Assembly: GCA_949825045.1 (NCBI GenBank)
Contig: OX463818.1
Location: forward strand, 32,504,906-32,568,905
DNA: 64,000 bases
Direction: 5' to 3'
DNA from: Argyresthia goedartella
Lineage: Eukaryota > Arthropoda > Insecta > Lepidoptera > Argyresthiidae
Positions within the stretch are counted from its first letter, which is position 1. The number at the start of each line of letters is the position of its first letter. This document shows positions 43,542-54,800 of the stretch, piece after piece. The translations under genes and the position numbers were made by a program. The notes under the pieces are model-generated. The model was not told the DNA's origin. It searched no databases and was given only the letters and a program-made list of their open reading frames with translations.

Positions 43542-43656
43542 CTGAACATAAGTGATGGGGAAGACGCCACTGCGGCCGCCGACCTCGCCGTGATACCAAA
43601 AGGGGCCCAACCGCTTCTGTAGGAGTATCGTCTCACCCTTCTTGAACGAGAGGTCC
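43542..43656 (-). CDS. POSH: POSH exon: most of SH3-1
   Basis: The acceptor is TTGCAG before 43656 and the donor is CAG then GTAATA, with the intron starting at 43541. One base completes the Gly codon of the upstream exon, then 38 codons follow, including DLSFKKGETI, FWYHGEVGGRSGVFP and ITYVQ. These carry the SH3 hallmarks: the ligand-pocket Trp (FWYHGEV), the G-FP turn and the closing YVQ strand. The exon ends in phase 0. The intron upstream in the gene (43657-57872) hosts BEL elements C and B. The intron downstream (42270-43541) hosts a mariner relic. The SH3-1 identity is firm from both order and sequence. Confidence 0.93.
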
Positions 43657-44692
43657 CTGCAACGGGATGTGAGAATGAAAATGAGAAAATATAAAGAAGA
43701 AATAAGTAGGTACAAGATTAAACAAACGTCCACTGCTTAGCATCTATGGATTCTAGATTTGCTGGAAGAAATCTCTTGTTAGAGAAAAACTCGTCTCTGT
43801 CCGTTTTCCAGTCTGTGATGTATGTACATATTGTTTTTTGTGCTACAATAGTATATTATAATAATTGTTTTGTGCAACAATAGTATGTATAACTCTTGAG
43901 TGCTAAATTGGTCATCACAAACTAGGCTGTTTTATGTGGTAAGGTAGCCGAGTGTGTATGATTCTTTTTTTTTCACGACGTTTTTCCACACACTTGAAAT
44001 GTAAATAAACGGACTTGTGTTTGTCGTCGGTCGATCGTCGAATTCGGCACATCATGATGTACCTCGTCATATCATGCTATGGTTGCATTTCTTGATCTGC
44101 CATGTTAAACCCGCCACATCGTTTCAAGAACAACGTTCGACGATCTGCCAGCTTATAACTCGGCATATCGAAAAGTAGGGTGACAATAGATTTGGCTCGG
44201 TAGGTTGGGTTAGGTTAGAACGTGTATGTGCAACCAGCGGAGCAAGTAATGAAAAGCCAAACTTGGCTAAAGTAGGTTATTGTGGCTAAATTTCAGTTAT
44301 GTTGTAGGTTAGGTTGGAACTTAGAAAAAGCAATAAAAACAACTTTTAATAATGAGGATTATAAAAGTCTATAAAATATCATACTCGGATACCCAATAGT
44401 AGACCACTGACTCCCGTGTGATGGTCATCCTACTTTTCTTTATTTGGTTTATAACATTAAAAAAATATTTATGGATATATTTTTTAAAAGTATACAGATA
44501 GTCATCTAGTAAACGTGTAGCAACAAAAAAATCATCCTCTAATGAAATAGATTTATTGGTAAAATTTGAACTATTTTGTGTGTCGAAGCATTTACTGGGA
44601 ATATCGACAAACGTTTGGTTTTCATCGATCTGCCCGATTTTGGTTTGGGCACATCTGATGTGCCCCATAGACAACGGCGTATTCAAAGAAAC
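43657..44692. other. POSH intron before BEL element C
   Basis: 43762-43800 carries the diverged GAAGAAATCTCTTGTTAGAG retroposon tail motif. 44040-44170 has palindromic GGCACATCATGATGT and related motifs. A 105-codon minus-strand frame at 44369-44686 abuts the element and matches no family I know. The GGCACATCATGATGTGCC motif recurs at 55867 on the other side of element C. Confidence 0.5.
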
Positions 44693-44697
44693 GCCGC

Positions 44698-44898
44698 TGT
44701 TAACGCAAGGATGCGGGGCGCGGGGGCGACGGCTACAAAACGGAGGCGCGCCGGCTCACGCCCCACTCTGGATCCACGACGCTGGCAGTTAACACTATTC
44801 ATTTCATTTATATCACAGTATCCATTAAAACTTCAAGTTAATTTCAATATCTGTCTTCCGTTATTCCTCGCCATCCACGTCAACCCTAAGCTGATACA
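44698..44898 (+). repeat. 5' LTR of BEL element C
   Basis: 201 bases, TGTTAACG to CTGATACA. It differs from the 3' LTR at one position that I can see (CTTCCG here, CGTCCG at 55803). Unusually short and GC-rich in its first half. Confidence 0.95.
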
Positions 44899-45909
44899 AG
44901 AGTTGGTCACTTCACCTCGGATTTTGAGCTACAAAAAACAAAGAAATTGCGTCGCAGTTGGCGTGGCGTTACAGAGGTCAATTGAGGGACAAGGCGGAAC
45001 GTTGATGTTACCGTTGCGAGTGTCGACTGTCAAGAAGTCACGATACAATCATTACAGTTGCCGCCGTCACATATAACACATTTATCCAGGAGAATACCAA
45101 GAAAAGGGTTTGTTGTGCATATTCGGGTGAGTTGTGCCAATCATTACCTTACATTTGCGCAGTATTTACCTTTCCTATAACTTTAGTTCATTGACCTTAC
45201 TAGGTTATCCCGATTGTCTCAAATTTATGATTATTTCAATTCCTATTAAACTCGTATAACTTACTAGAATAGTTACGTGTATCAACACATCAAACGGTAA
45301 AAACCGAGTTACTTGACTCATAATAATTGAGTAATTATTCTTAATTATTTATACATCTATCCTTATAAATCATCTAATATTTTGATTTATAAACGTACTT
45401 AGTACTTTTATCAAAAACATAAATAGCTGTCCGCATACTTATTGTACATTTGGCCTATTCGTATTTTTTTTTGTTGAAGGTAGGTAGTACCTAATGAGTT
45501 ATAAACCGTGAACATTTTACTTCTTACCTACTTTCATCATATTTGATTTATCTCTTTGTATCTACATAGGTATACAGTAGATAAACTTACCACATAGTTA
45601 CCCACATAAGTGTTACATATTTAGAGGTTACCTTTAACAGTTTGTTTCTGTTTGTGGTAATACTGTATTATAGAATCGCAGTAACAAGTGTTATTTCTCA
45701 CGACTGATACATATTTTTGTAATACGTTTCAGCAATTGGTGCGCGGGCGGACACGCCTACCTTGCAGAACGGGTTTCTGCTATTCTGCTTAGCTTCGCAA
45801 CACTTTTTTCTGCCTGACTGCACTTGCGCACTAAGTTAAGTGTATTTCTCTTAAAACATTTTGGCTTCCTTCTGGTGAATTTCATATTCGCCTTTCATAT
45901 TAACTCATA
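44899..45909 (+). other. Leader of BEL element C
   Basis: Non-coding segment between the LTR and gag, AT-rich. It starts AGAGTTGGTCACTTCACC next to the LTR, at the expected primer-binding position. Confidence 0.75.
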
Positions 45910-46998
45910 ATGGACCTAAAATCATTAAAAAAGACGAGATCCACTCATAAATCAAAGCTTACCATGTTTAACTCATTTTTAAGCCTTTTACCTGACAGCG
46001 GAAAGTTAAGTCAACTTCAATTTCATGAGTTAAGTGCTAGATTCATTAAAATACAAGAAATGTACAATGATTTTGATACAAACCAATCTGAAATCGAAAA
46101 TTTAATCGAAATTCCAGATGACGAGTACAAGGAACGCGAGGCTTTCGATACCATTTATTTTGGGGCGGTCGCGGCCGCGCAGGAGCTACTGAGCAGGCAC
46201 ACCTCTGCGGCGACTGACTGCGACTTCGCTTCGGTGGCAGGTTCTAACTGTGTTATGCCTTCAGGTGGGCCAAACATTAAACTGCCAACAATTCACTTAC
46301 CTACCTTCTCTGGATGCTATCAGGAGTGGCTTGAATATCATGACACATATAGTTCACTCATACACACAAACAATACCATACAAAAAATACACAAATTTCA
46401 TTACTTACGTGCTTCATTGAAAGGCAGTGCTTCAGTAATAATACAAGCCTTGGATTTCACAGAAGACAATTATGACGTGGCTTGGGATTTGCTCTGTGAT
46501 CGCTACAATAATAATCGGCTTTTAGTTGATAATCATATACAAGCTTTATTTGATACGGAGCCAATGATAAAGGAATCCTCCAGGTCACTACATTATTTGA
46601 ATGACGTAATCAATAAAAATTTAAGGGCTTTATCCACACTTAAGCTGCCGACTGAGCATTGGGACATTCTAATTATATACATGATGTCTGGCAAATTGGA
46701 TCCTGTAACATTGCGTGCATGGGAAACACACAGAAATTCCTTAGAAGAGATTCCGAGTTTGAAAATTTTCACTAAATTCTTACAACATCGAGCCAATTTG
46801 CTAGAAACCATGGAAGAGACAAGACACAAATGTCGTGATACGCAGACGCGCAGGCACAGTGACACCACACAGGTACGTTCAAAAACATTTGTAGCTAATG
46901 AAAACACTCAAAACAAACACATACACTTCAAGTGCCCCGTATGTAAGGGTAATCATTCAATTTACCAATGTAATTTAATTCAAATCAATGACCATTGA
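45910..46998 (+). pseudogene. BEL element C gag, N-terminal part up to a frame break
   Basis: 362 codons from ATG 45910. The N-terminal helix region is followed by the BEL gag core (TIHLPTFSGCYQEWLEYHDT, FHYLRASLKGSASVIIQAL, VAWDLLCDRYNNNRLLV, EHWDILIIYMMSGKL). It ends in the first knuckle (CPVCKGNHSIYQC). The frame then stops at 46998 while the knuckle region goes on in another frame from 46988. A patch at 46135-46260 is much richer in G and C than the rest. Confidence 0.9.
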
Positions 46999-47398
46999 AA
47001 CACGCATTGAAACCGTTAAGCATTTAAACTTATGTAAAAATTGCTTACGCTCGGGACATGACAAAACCAAATGTAAATCAGGGTCATGTAGGATTTGTTC
47101 AAGGTCACACAACAGCATGTTACATATTAGCAAACAATCAACACAATCTGTAGCGGGCACTTCAGACAAATGTGTAGTATTACCCGCTGCACAAACACAA
47201 CAACAGAAAGAATCTATACAACAATCACAATCAAATATCACATTATCGACTACGCACCGAAGCCAAGTCATATTGTCTACTGCAATAATTAACATATTAG
47301 ACCACGAAGGTCAGTGTCATAAGGTACGCGTATTACTAGACAACGGAAGCACTTCTAGTTTCATTACAGAAAGGTTGCAGAAGAAGCTAAAAATACCT
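46988..47398 (+). pseudogene. BEL element C gag zinc knuckles and protease start, cut by copy B
   Basis: Encodes HLNLCKNCLRSGHDKTKCKS (CCHC knuckle), CRICSRSHNSMLHI, a Gln-rich linker and the protease start VRVLLDNGSTSSFITERL with the LDNGS active-site motif. At 47398 BEL copy B begins. The frame resumes after the duplication at 51898. Confidence 0.92.
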
Positions 47399-47943
47399 TG
47401 TTCAGGCTTCTCGGCACCTAATGACCTCGCAGGGGCCCATCAGCTACGAGGTAGCGTAGCGATCAGATGCCAAGAAGTGAGAACGTCGGCGATTCACCGA
47501 GCTAGTAATTATGGAGTCGATCTAACCTGGTCTGTGCTTCGGTCCCGTCAACTTCCTGTCTCTCTGCAAGGCCCGGGTGCACCCTAGGCTCTTCTTGGTA
47601 GACAGGTTCTTCAGCCAACCAGGTATGACTGGCAGGCCAGCTTCGACGAGCACAGTGTTCCAACACAGGTTATGTTACGTGGGAAAAACCAATCGGCCAC
47701 GTAAATGCGAACTTTATCTGGTTCGGGGAACCACAACACACTCAGCTATATAGACAATCCTGAGGGGAACCCGAATACATTCCAGATGGCTTGCGATTTA
47801 AATTCAATACCCTAATCAATACGCGTTACATTGCGAGGGCTTTTCGTCTGTCAGTTGTCAAAAAACTGCTAGGTTGGCAGCAACGTCAAATTCAAAATGG
47901 CCGTTCCGAAAACATCGATCGAATATCGATTTGGAATCGAACA
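47399..47943 (-). repeat. 3' LTR of BEL copy B
   Basis: 545 bases, TGTTCAGG to CGAACA on the plus strand, near-identical to 51348-51892 and about 95 percent or more similar to the LTRs of copy A. Confidence 0.96.
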
Positions 47944-47975
47944 ATCACCCGCCCGGACAGGCACCCACCTGTCCC

Positions 47976-49619
47976 CTAATCTACGGGCAGCCGAGACAAC
48001 GTTGCTACCGCTCGTTTTAGAACCGAGCCTCCTACTAGAACCTCTGCAGACCGGGGGGTCCCGTCCTTGCCAGGGAACAAGTTAACAATGCGCCCCCTGC
48101 GCCAACGTAGTGGCGGTAGGTTAGCATCCTTAACCAAAACGAGGTCACCAACACTAGGGGGGCTGGTTTTGTCAGTCCACTTAAGGCGCTGTTGTAAGAT
48201 ATGCAGATACTCGAGCGACCAACGCTTCCAGAAATTCTGAGTAAACTGCTGCAACATCTGATACCTTGACAACCGATACAATTTCACTCCCTCGAAGGGG
48301 TGCTCGGGCAACGCGTTAAGTGGCTGTCCTATCAAGAAATGGCCTGGGGTCAGAGCCTCCAGGTCATTTGGATCCGAGCTGAGCGGACACAACGGTCGCG
48401 AATTGAGAACGGCCTCGATCTTACAAAACAATGTCGCGAGCTCCTCAAATGTCAGCGCGGTCTGACCTACTATACGCCCCAAGTGCGTCTTAGCTGACTT
48501 AACTACGGCCTCAAAAATCCCACCCCAGTAGGGGCAACTCGGTGGGCTGAAGGTCCACTGTATACCCCGACGGGAGAGGGCCGTTCCAATATCCACTTTA
48601 TTTACATTCAAAAAGTTGACTATCTCTCGTAAGTATCGTTCCGCACCGACGTAGTTAGTGCCGTTATCAGAGCGGATCAAAGTTGGAAGTCCCCTTCGAG
48701 AAACAAACCTATCCAAACAAGCAATGAAAGCCTCTGTCGAGAGATCAGCAACGAGCTCGAGATGTACCGCCTTGGTGGATAAACAAACAAACACACATGA
48801 GCTATACCGGTCCAACAGAAACCCGGCGTCAGGGTCCTCAGCCTTCTGGGTAACATGCACGGCCGCTCTGGGGCCATGATCCGAAGATACTACTACATGG
48901 CTGTGGGGCCAGTCCGATTCTCTCCTGGCAAGCCAGGGTGGTCCCCACCACAAATGGTGTCTAACGAGTTCAGGAGCCCGACATCCCCTGGATGCACAAT
49001 CAGACGGGTTCAAATCTCCTGGTACATGTCTCCAGGTCAGTGGGACCTCAGACGACACAATCTGGGAGACACGGTTCGCAACAAAAACCTCTAAGTTATG
49101 GACCGAAGCCTTCAGCCAGCACAAAACAATCTGGCTGTCCGTCCACGCGTACACCGTATCCTCCAAAACCACTGACCCACGCAACACTGTTAGAGTGTGA
49201 TTCAAAAGTTTGGTCAAAAGAGCAGCCCCGGACAGTTCCAGTTTTGGAATCGTCATCCTTGTCCGAATAGGCGCTACCTTGCTTTTTGCCAAAACCAAAC
49301 GCACGTCGACCTCCCCGGTGGAGGTGACGGTTCGCAAATAAACCGCTGCCGCAAACCCTCGTTCAGAGGCATCACAAAACCCGTGAAGGGTTGCCCTGTA
49401 ATCCCCAGCAGGGACCAATTTCCTCGGCAGCGATACATTATTTATATTGAGGCCCAACCATTTTGCTAAATCATTCGATACAATGCAGCCCTGAGCTCCA
49501 GAATCTAATAGGGCGCGAACGTATGTTGGGTTGCCCGCCAAATCCCAAACAAGCACAGAGGCGATCGGTAACACCACCGTCTCCGGTTGGGGGGCAACAA
49601 ATTGTTGGGCCGCAAATTC
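47976..49619 (-). CDS. BEL copy B pol derivative: protease fragment, RNase H, partial integrase, open throughout
   Basis: An open frame of about 547 codons runs from the codon after the gag TAG (49619) to a stop at 47976; from the GTG at 49577 it is 533 codons. It has the same fused order as copy A: ALLDSGAQGC, junction, LPRKLVPAGD, GFCDASERGFAAAVYL, WTDSQIVLCWLKA, DRYSSC, junction, KAVHLELVADLS, RSDNGTNYVG, GGIFEAVVKSAKTHLGRIVG, then the integrase C-terminus. It lacks RT, the HHCC finger and the first integrase Asp, so it cannot make a working polymerase or integrase. That it is fully open while the element is recent is notable. Confidence 0.9.
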   Translation of the reverse strand, partial: EFAAQQFVAPQPETVVLPIASVLVWDLAGNPTYVRALLDSGAQGCIVSNDLAKWLGLNINNVSLPRKLVPAGDYRATLHGFCDASERGFAAAVYLRTVTSTGEVDVRLVLAKSKVAPIRTRMTIPKLELSGAALLTKLLNHTLTVLRGSVVLEDTVYAWTDSQIVLCWLKASVHNLEVFVANRVSQIVSSEVPLTWRHVPGDLNPSDCASRGCRAPELVRHHLWWGPPWLARRESDWPHSHVVVSSDHGPRAAVHVTQKAEDPDAGFLLDRYSSCVFVCLSTKAVHLELVADLSTEAFIACLDRFVSRRGLPTLIRSDNGTNYVGAERYLREIVNFLNVNKVDIGTALSRRGIQWTFSPPSCPYWGGIFEAVVKSAKTHLGRIVGQTALTFEELATLFCKIEAVLNSRPLCPLSSDPNDLEALTPGHFLIGQPLNALPEHPFEGVKLYRLSRYQMLQQFTQNFWKRWSLEYLHILQQRLKWTDKTSPPSVGDLVLVKDANLPPLRWRRGRIVNLFPGKDGTPRSAEVLVGGSVLKRAVATLSRLPVD

Positions 49620-50658
49620 CTAGCGAGGGCCCCCGGGGCCCCACTGTGCCTGTAACCGATCAGGTAGGCAGCTATACGCCAGAGGGTCCCATTGTACAAA
49701 TGGCCCACGCGCCGGTTCCATTGCCACCCTACGACGCCCCCCGAAGGGGGGTGGGCGTGAATTCAACCGTGGCCGCTCCATGAGCGGGGGGGACATCACA
49801 TGCGACCGACGAGGACGAGGCGACGAGCGGGGCGACAACTGAGGCGGCGTCCGAACCGCACCCGCATAGCTCGAAGGTGTCCCATGCCACCCGCCCGTTA
49901 CGGCCTGCTCAACACACCCAATGTGCCGCTGAGTCGGGTGCTGAGTCGCAACCGAAAACTCAGGGCCCCCCATGTGATGACCCTGAGTGCGGCCCTGCAC
50001 CCTAGTACCGCCCTGTGCACGTGGGGACATTGGCCCCTGAGTTGCGCTCCGAGTCGCAAACGAATTCTCAGGGCCCCATGCCGTGTCACCCTGGGTACGG
50101 CCCTGTGGACGTGGGGACGTTGGCCCCTGAGTTGCGCTCCGTAACTGTCAAATGAGCGACCAGCTCCCTAGGCTCACCCCTCAATGCTGCCACCAGCTGA
50201 GCCATCTTGACAGACTTGGTAATGTCCGATCGCATGTGCACCAAACTGTCGAACAGATTGATGAAGCTCATCCATTCACCGGACACTCCGTCAAAAGTAG
50301 GCATAGTTATGGCCGGTAACCTGGACCCTGAACCCTGAAGCGGCAGAGGTGCTTCAATGTCACCACCATGGCTGGACTCGCGCTGTCTACGTATGTCCGC
50401 AGCCTTCTGCGTGATAGCAGCTGCCATCTCCATACATTGGTCGACATCCCCTAGCAACCGTGACAGCCTGTCAGGTGCGCAACCATCAACTGATTCCGCC
50501 TGCGCGGACAATTCGAGCACCCTATTGTAACGTTCCTTAACGTCCATAGACCGCTCCAATACTACATCATGCCTATCTAAACGGTCTATCAGACCGTGTG
50601 CGGAGGAAAACCATCTGAGTTCCTTAGAAACACCCTTCTGTATTTCAGATAACGACAT
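49620..50658 (-). pseudogene. BEL copy B gag, internally deleted
   Basis: The N-terminal 180 codons (50658-50120) match copy A gag. Near 50140 the sequence jumps to the C-terminal repeat region, and a frame change leaves the tail as a separate frame (50030-49620) ending in the same TAG before pol. The deletion removes the second half of the gag core and all zinc knuckles. The junction lies at TTGCGCTCCGTAACTG, with CTCC or similar shared by both sides in copy A. Confidence 0.88.
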
Positions 50659-51347
50659 GATCGGAACGATACTTACTCACAATTTGCAGTAACTCAATTT
50701 TATTGGACCCTCCAGTCTATAACCCAAACGAGGGAACCCTAAACCACAACTTAAACAATGTTGATTTCCTTAAACAATAGGAACCGAGTTTTATATCTAT
50801 ATAAATTCTGTAAGTACAATTCAGCTTCCCTTCATCATTATAACACACACAGACAGTCAATATTAGTTCAAGTTATAAATTTTTAAATACAATTTAGTTT
50901 CCCTTGGTCATTATAACACACACAGATAGTCAATATTAGTTCAAGTTATAAATTGCTATAAACTGAAAACAATGCAATAGCCTGCTATCAATAGATGTAA
51001 CTACCTATGTTAACCAAACATTCATTAGCATTACTAGACCACTAATAGATTGACTAACTGGTACTTCAATGCAAATTTCAATTCACCTACAATGTACCTA
51101 AGTTGAGTACCTACTATTCTGAGTCACATCTCAGTACAACTGGTCATTTAGGGAAAACTGTAATATCTGTCTGTCTACTACCAGCAATAGACTTATAGCT
51201 TACAATACTACCAATCTATGTGGATACAGGAACAACACCAAGTTAGCTAATAACCGCCTATACCTACAGATTGATAGTCCCAAATCGTGGGTTCCTGGAG
51301 CCCTTGACGGCTGCAAATCTCAGGAAACCACGCTCTTGCTACCAAAA
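50659..51347 (-). other. Leader of BEL copy B
   Basis: Same as the leader of copy A, with an extra partial duplication of the stretch around TTATAACACACACAGA (50836-50960). It ends next to the 5' LTR with TTTTGGTAGCAAGAGCG on the minus strand. Confidence 0.8.
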
Positions 51348-51892
51348 TGTTCAGGCTTCTCGGCACCTAATGACCTCGCAGGGGCCCATCAGCTACGAGG
51401 TAGCGTAGCGATCAGATGCCAAGAAGTGAGAACGTCGGCGATTCACCGAGCTAGTAATTATGGAGTCGATCTAACCTGGTCTGTGCTTCGGTCCCGTCAA
51501 CTTCCTGTCTCTCTGCAAGGCCCGGGTGCACCCTAGGCTCTTCTTGGTAGACAGGTTCTTCAGCCAACCAGGTATGACTGGCAGGCCAGCTTCGACGAGC
51601 ACAGTGTTCCAACACAGGTTATGTTACGTGGGAAAAACCAATCGGCCACGTAAATGCAAACTTTATCTGGTTCGGGGAACCACAACACACTCAGCTATAT
51701 AGACAATCCTGAGGGGAACCCGAATACATTCCAGATGGCTTGCGATTTAAATTCAATACCCTAATCAATACGCGTTACATTGCGAGGGCTTTTCGTCTGT
51801 CAGTTGTCAAAAAACTGCTAGGTTGGCAGCAACGTCAAATTCAAAATGGCCGTTCCGAAACCATCGATCGAATATCGATTTGGAATCGAACA
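51348..51892 (-). repeat. 5' LTR of BEL copy B
   Basis: 545 bases, followed by target duplication TACCT and then the resumed protease frame of element C. Confidence 0.96.
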
Positions 51893-51897
51893 TACCT

Positions 51898-54800
51898 AGT
51901 TATTCAACTTCTATATCCATTCAAGTGTTAAACAATCAGACGTCAAGTATCACTAAAAGATGTGACGTCACAATATCCTCACGTATTAGTAGCTATGAAA
52001 CAGATATTAACTGTTTCATAGTCCCACAGATCACGCAGTTAATTCCCACAACAAGAATCAACTGTGACACTTTCAACATTCCATCACACATTCAACTTGC
52101 TGATCCTACATTCTACTTACCGTCGGAAGTGCAAATGTTACTAGGGGCCGATCTTTTCTGGGAAGTATTATTCCATAATTACATTGCCATAGGTAAAAAT
52201 AAACCAACCCTGGTTGAGACAACACTAGGGCGGTTAGTCTCTGGGTCCATCTATGTGACTAATTCAACTCATACAAACGCACACAACCAAATTCAGTGTC
52301 ATTTTTTGAATGATATTGACCTTAATAAGCAAATAAATCATTTTTTTGAATTTGAATCAATGTCCACTGGTCAGCAAACTAATCCAGTGATTGATAATGA
52401 ATGTGAAATCACATTCAACCAAACAACCACCCGTCACACAGACGGACGATTTAATGTAACTATACCATTAAAGGAATCACCACAATGCCTAGGCGATTCA
52501 ACTCAACAAGCACTTACTAGATTTTATTCACTAGAACGTAAGTTCAAACGCAATCCAGCTTTCAAAGAAAGTTACGTTGACTTCATGAATGAGTACCTAG
52601 CATTAGGTCACATGACAGAAAACACTAATTCGCAGGAGCACATGTCTTACTTTTTGCCACACCATGGCATTTTACGTGAGGATAGTGTGACCACAAGTTT
52701 GAGGACGGTATTCGATGCTTCGGCTGTAACAAGCACTGGAAAATCGTTTAACGATATTCAGCATATCGGTAACACTGTACAAGATGATTTAATAAGCATT
52801 CTTCTTAGATTTAGACAACATAAATTTGTAGTTACATCAGACATAGAAAAAATGTACAGACAAATTCTTGTAAATGAATCGCAACGTCATTTACAACAAA
52901 TATTTTGGCGTTCGGATCCCAATCATACATTAAAGAAATATAAATTAAACACAGTAACGTACGGGACAGCGTCAGCACCATATCTTGCAACTCGGTGTTT
53001 AGTCCAGTTAGGTAAGGAATGTACTGATAACATTATCAGGGACACCATTTTACATGATTTCTATGTCGATGACTTAATCACTGGGAATGACAATGAAAAC
53101 ACATTAATATCTACATGTAAAGGAGTCATCAAGCAACTCCAAGGAGCTCAATTTCATTTACGAAAATGGCGATCAAATTCCCCATCAACACTAAATAAAA
53201 TCATAGATGAAAATAGCAATGAGGAATATCTAAAATTAACTAAGGATGATTATTCAAAAACATTGGGATTACTATGGTCATGCAAAGGTGACACATTGCT
53301 ATTCTCATCTCCATACCTACATACCCAGATTCATCGCACAAATAAAAGAAACATTCTATCCACAATAGCTCAAATATTTGATCCACTGGGATTAATTAAT
53401 CCATGTCTGTTGCAAGCTAAACTAATTTTACAATCATTATGGCATCAAAATGTTTCTTGGGACGATAAGTTACCAGACGATATAGAATCACAGTGGAACA
53501 AATTTATAATGTGCTTACCTGATTTGAGTTCAATTCAAATCCCACGACGAGTTCTGTGTGATTTCTGCATAAAACTAGAGTTACATGCTTTCAGTGACGC
53601 CTCTATAAAAGCATATTCTGCTTGTATTTACCTACGCTCAGTGTCCAACAATGGACAAGTTACAGTCCACTTATTATTAGCAAAAAGCAGAGTGGCGCCA
53701 CTGAAACAAAGGTTAACCATTCCTCGTCTAGAGCTTTGTGGCGCTTTACTGGCCACACAGTTGGCGAGCAAAGTTACGAATTCACTTCGTGTTGAAATTA
53801 ATTCACAATTCTTTTGGTGTGATTCTACTATTGTGCTAGGTTGGATAAAAACATGTAGTAAACAAAATCTGAAACAATTTGTTTATAATCGAATAAATGT
53901 AATTATAAAGAACTCTGATCCTATTATGTGGAATTATATACCTACGGAACTCAACCCGGCTGACATCGGCTCTCGGGGACTGAATGCGAACCAATTAAAA
54001 AATTCAATTTTGTGGTGGGGAGGGCCTCATTACCTCCACCACCCTACTGTACAAATGCCTACACAACCTCAACACATGAATTTGAGAGAGTTGCCTGAAG
54101 TTAAGTTTCAGTGCCTTCTTTCAGCTAATGAGTTACCAGAACATAATAATTATATAGATAAATTTTCAAATTTTTCGAAATTACAACGCGTGACTGCTTA
54201 TATAAGTAGATTTATAAATAATTGTCGAAATTCTAACAATAAAATTATTGGTCCATTGACAACACTGGAACTCGATTCGGCTATAAAAACACTTTGTAGA
54301 TTCATACAAAGGGACATGTTTTGTAAGCAATATACATACCTATCAAATAAGCGTTCGTTGCCACCTAAAGATAAACTTTTAAGTTTGAACCCCTTTGTTG
54401 ATAACACGGGTGTCATGAGAGTAGGAGGCCGGCTATCAAATTCTAATTATGATTTTAACACTAAGCATCCAATTTTATTACACGCATCACATTACGTCAC
54501 AAAACTGATTGTAGAACAATATCATAAAATCCTATTGCATGCGGGACCACAATTGTTATTAGCCACTCTTCGTCACAAATATTGGATAATGAATGGTCGT
54601 AATCTTGCTCGTCAAGTAACCCGTAACTGTCTAACTTGTTGCAGATTTTCGGGTATAATATATAAACCAAAAATGGGTAATCTTCCTGAACAGCGATTGC
54701 ATGCAGACCATCCATTCTCCAACACTGCGGTGGACTATGCAGGTCCAATCCTGATAGCAGACAGAAAGGGTAGAGGCTGTAGGATGAAAAAGACATATTT

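Larger units (their letters stand above)
47399..51892 (-). mobile_element. BEL/Pao copy B (same RT-less family as A), nested in element C
   Basis: 4494 bp with LTRs 47399-47943 and 51348-51892 and target duplication TACCT (47394-47398, 51893-51897). The two LTRs differ at about two of 545 positions (47708 versus 51657, and 47912 versus 51861), so the insertion is recent. It carries the same two pol deletions as copy A. In addition, gag has lost its middle, including the zinc knuckles. Confidence 0.96.

Noticed and set aside
44369..44686. 105-codon minus-strand frame next to element C
   Set aside because: No recognisable motif. It ends near the insertion site, so it may be part of an older element, but this cannot be shown.
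51823..51897. ATG at 51823 as the native start of element C pol
   Set aside because: This ATG and the first 25 codons lie inside the LTR of copy B and its target duplication. The native frame comes from the protease at 47398.
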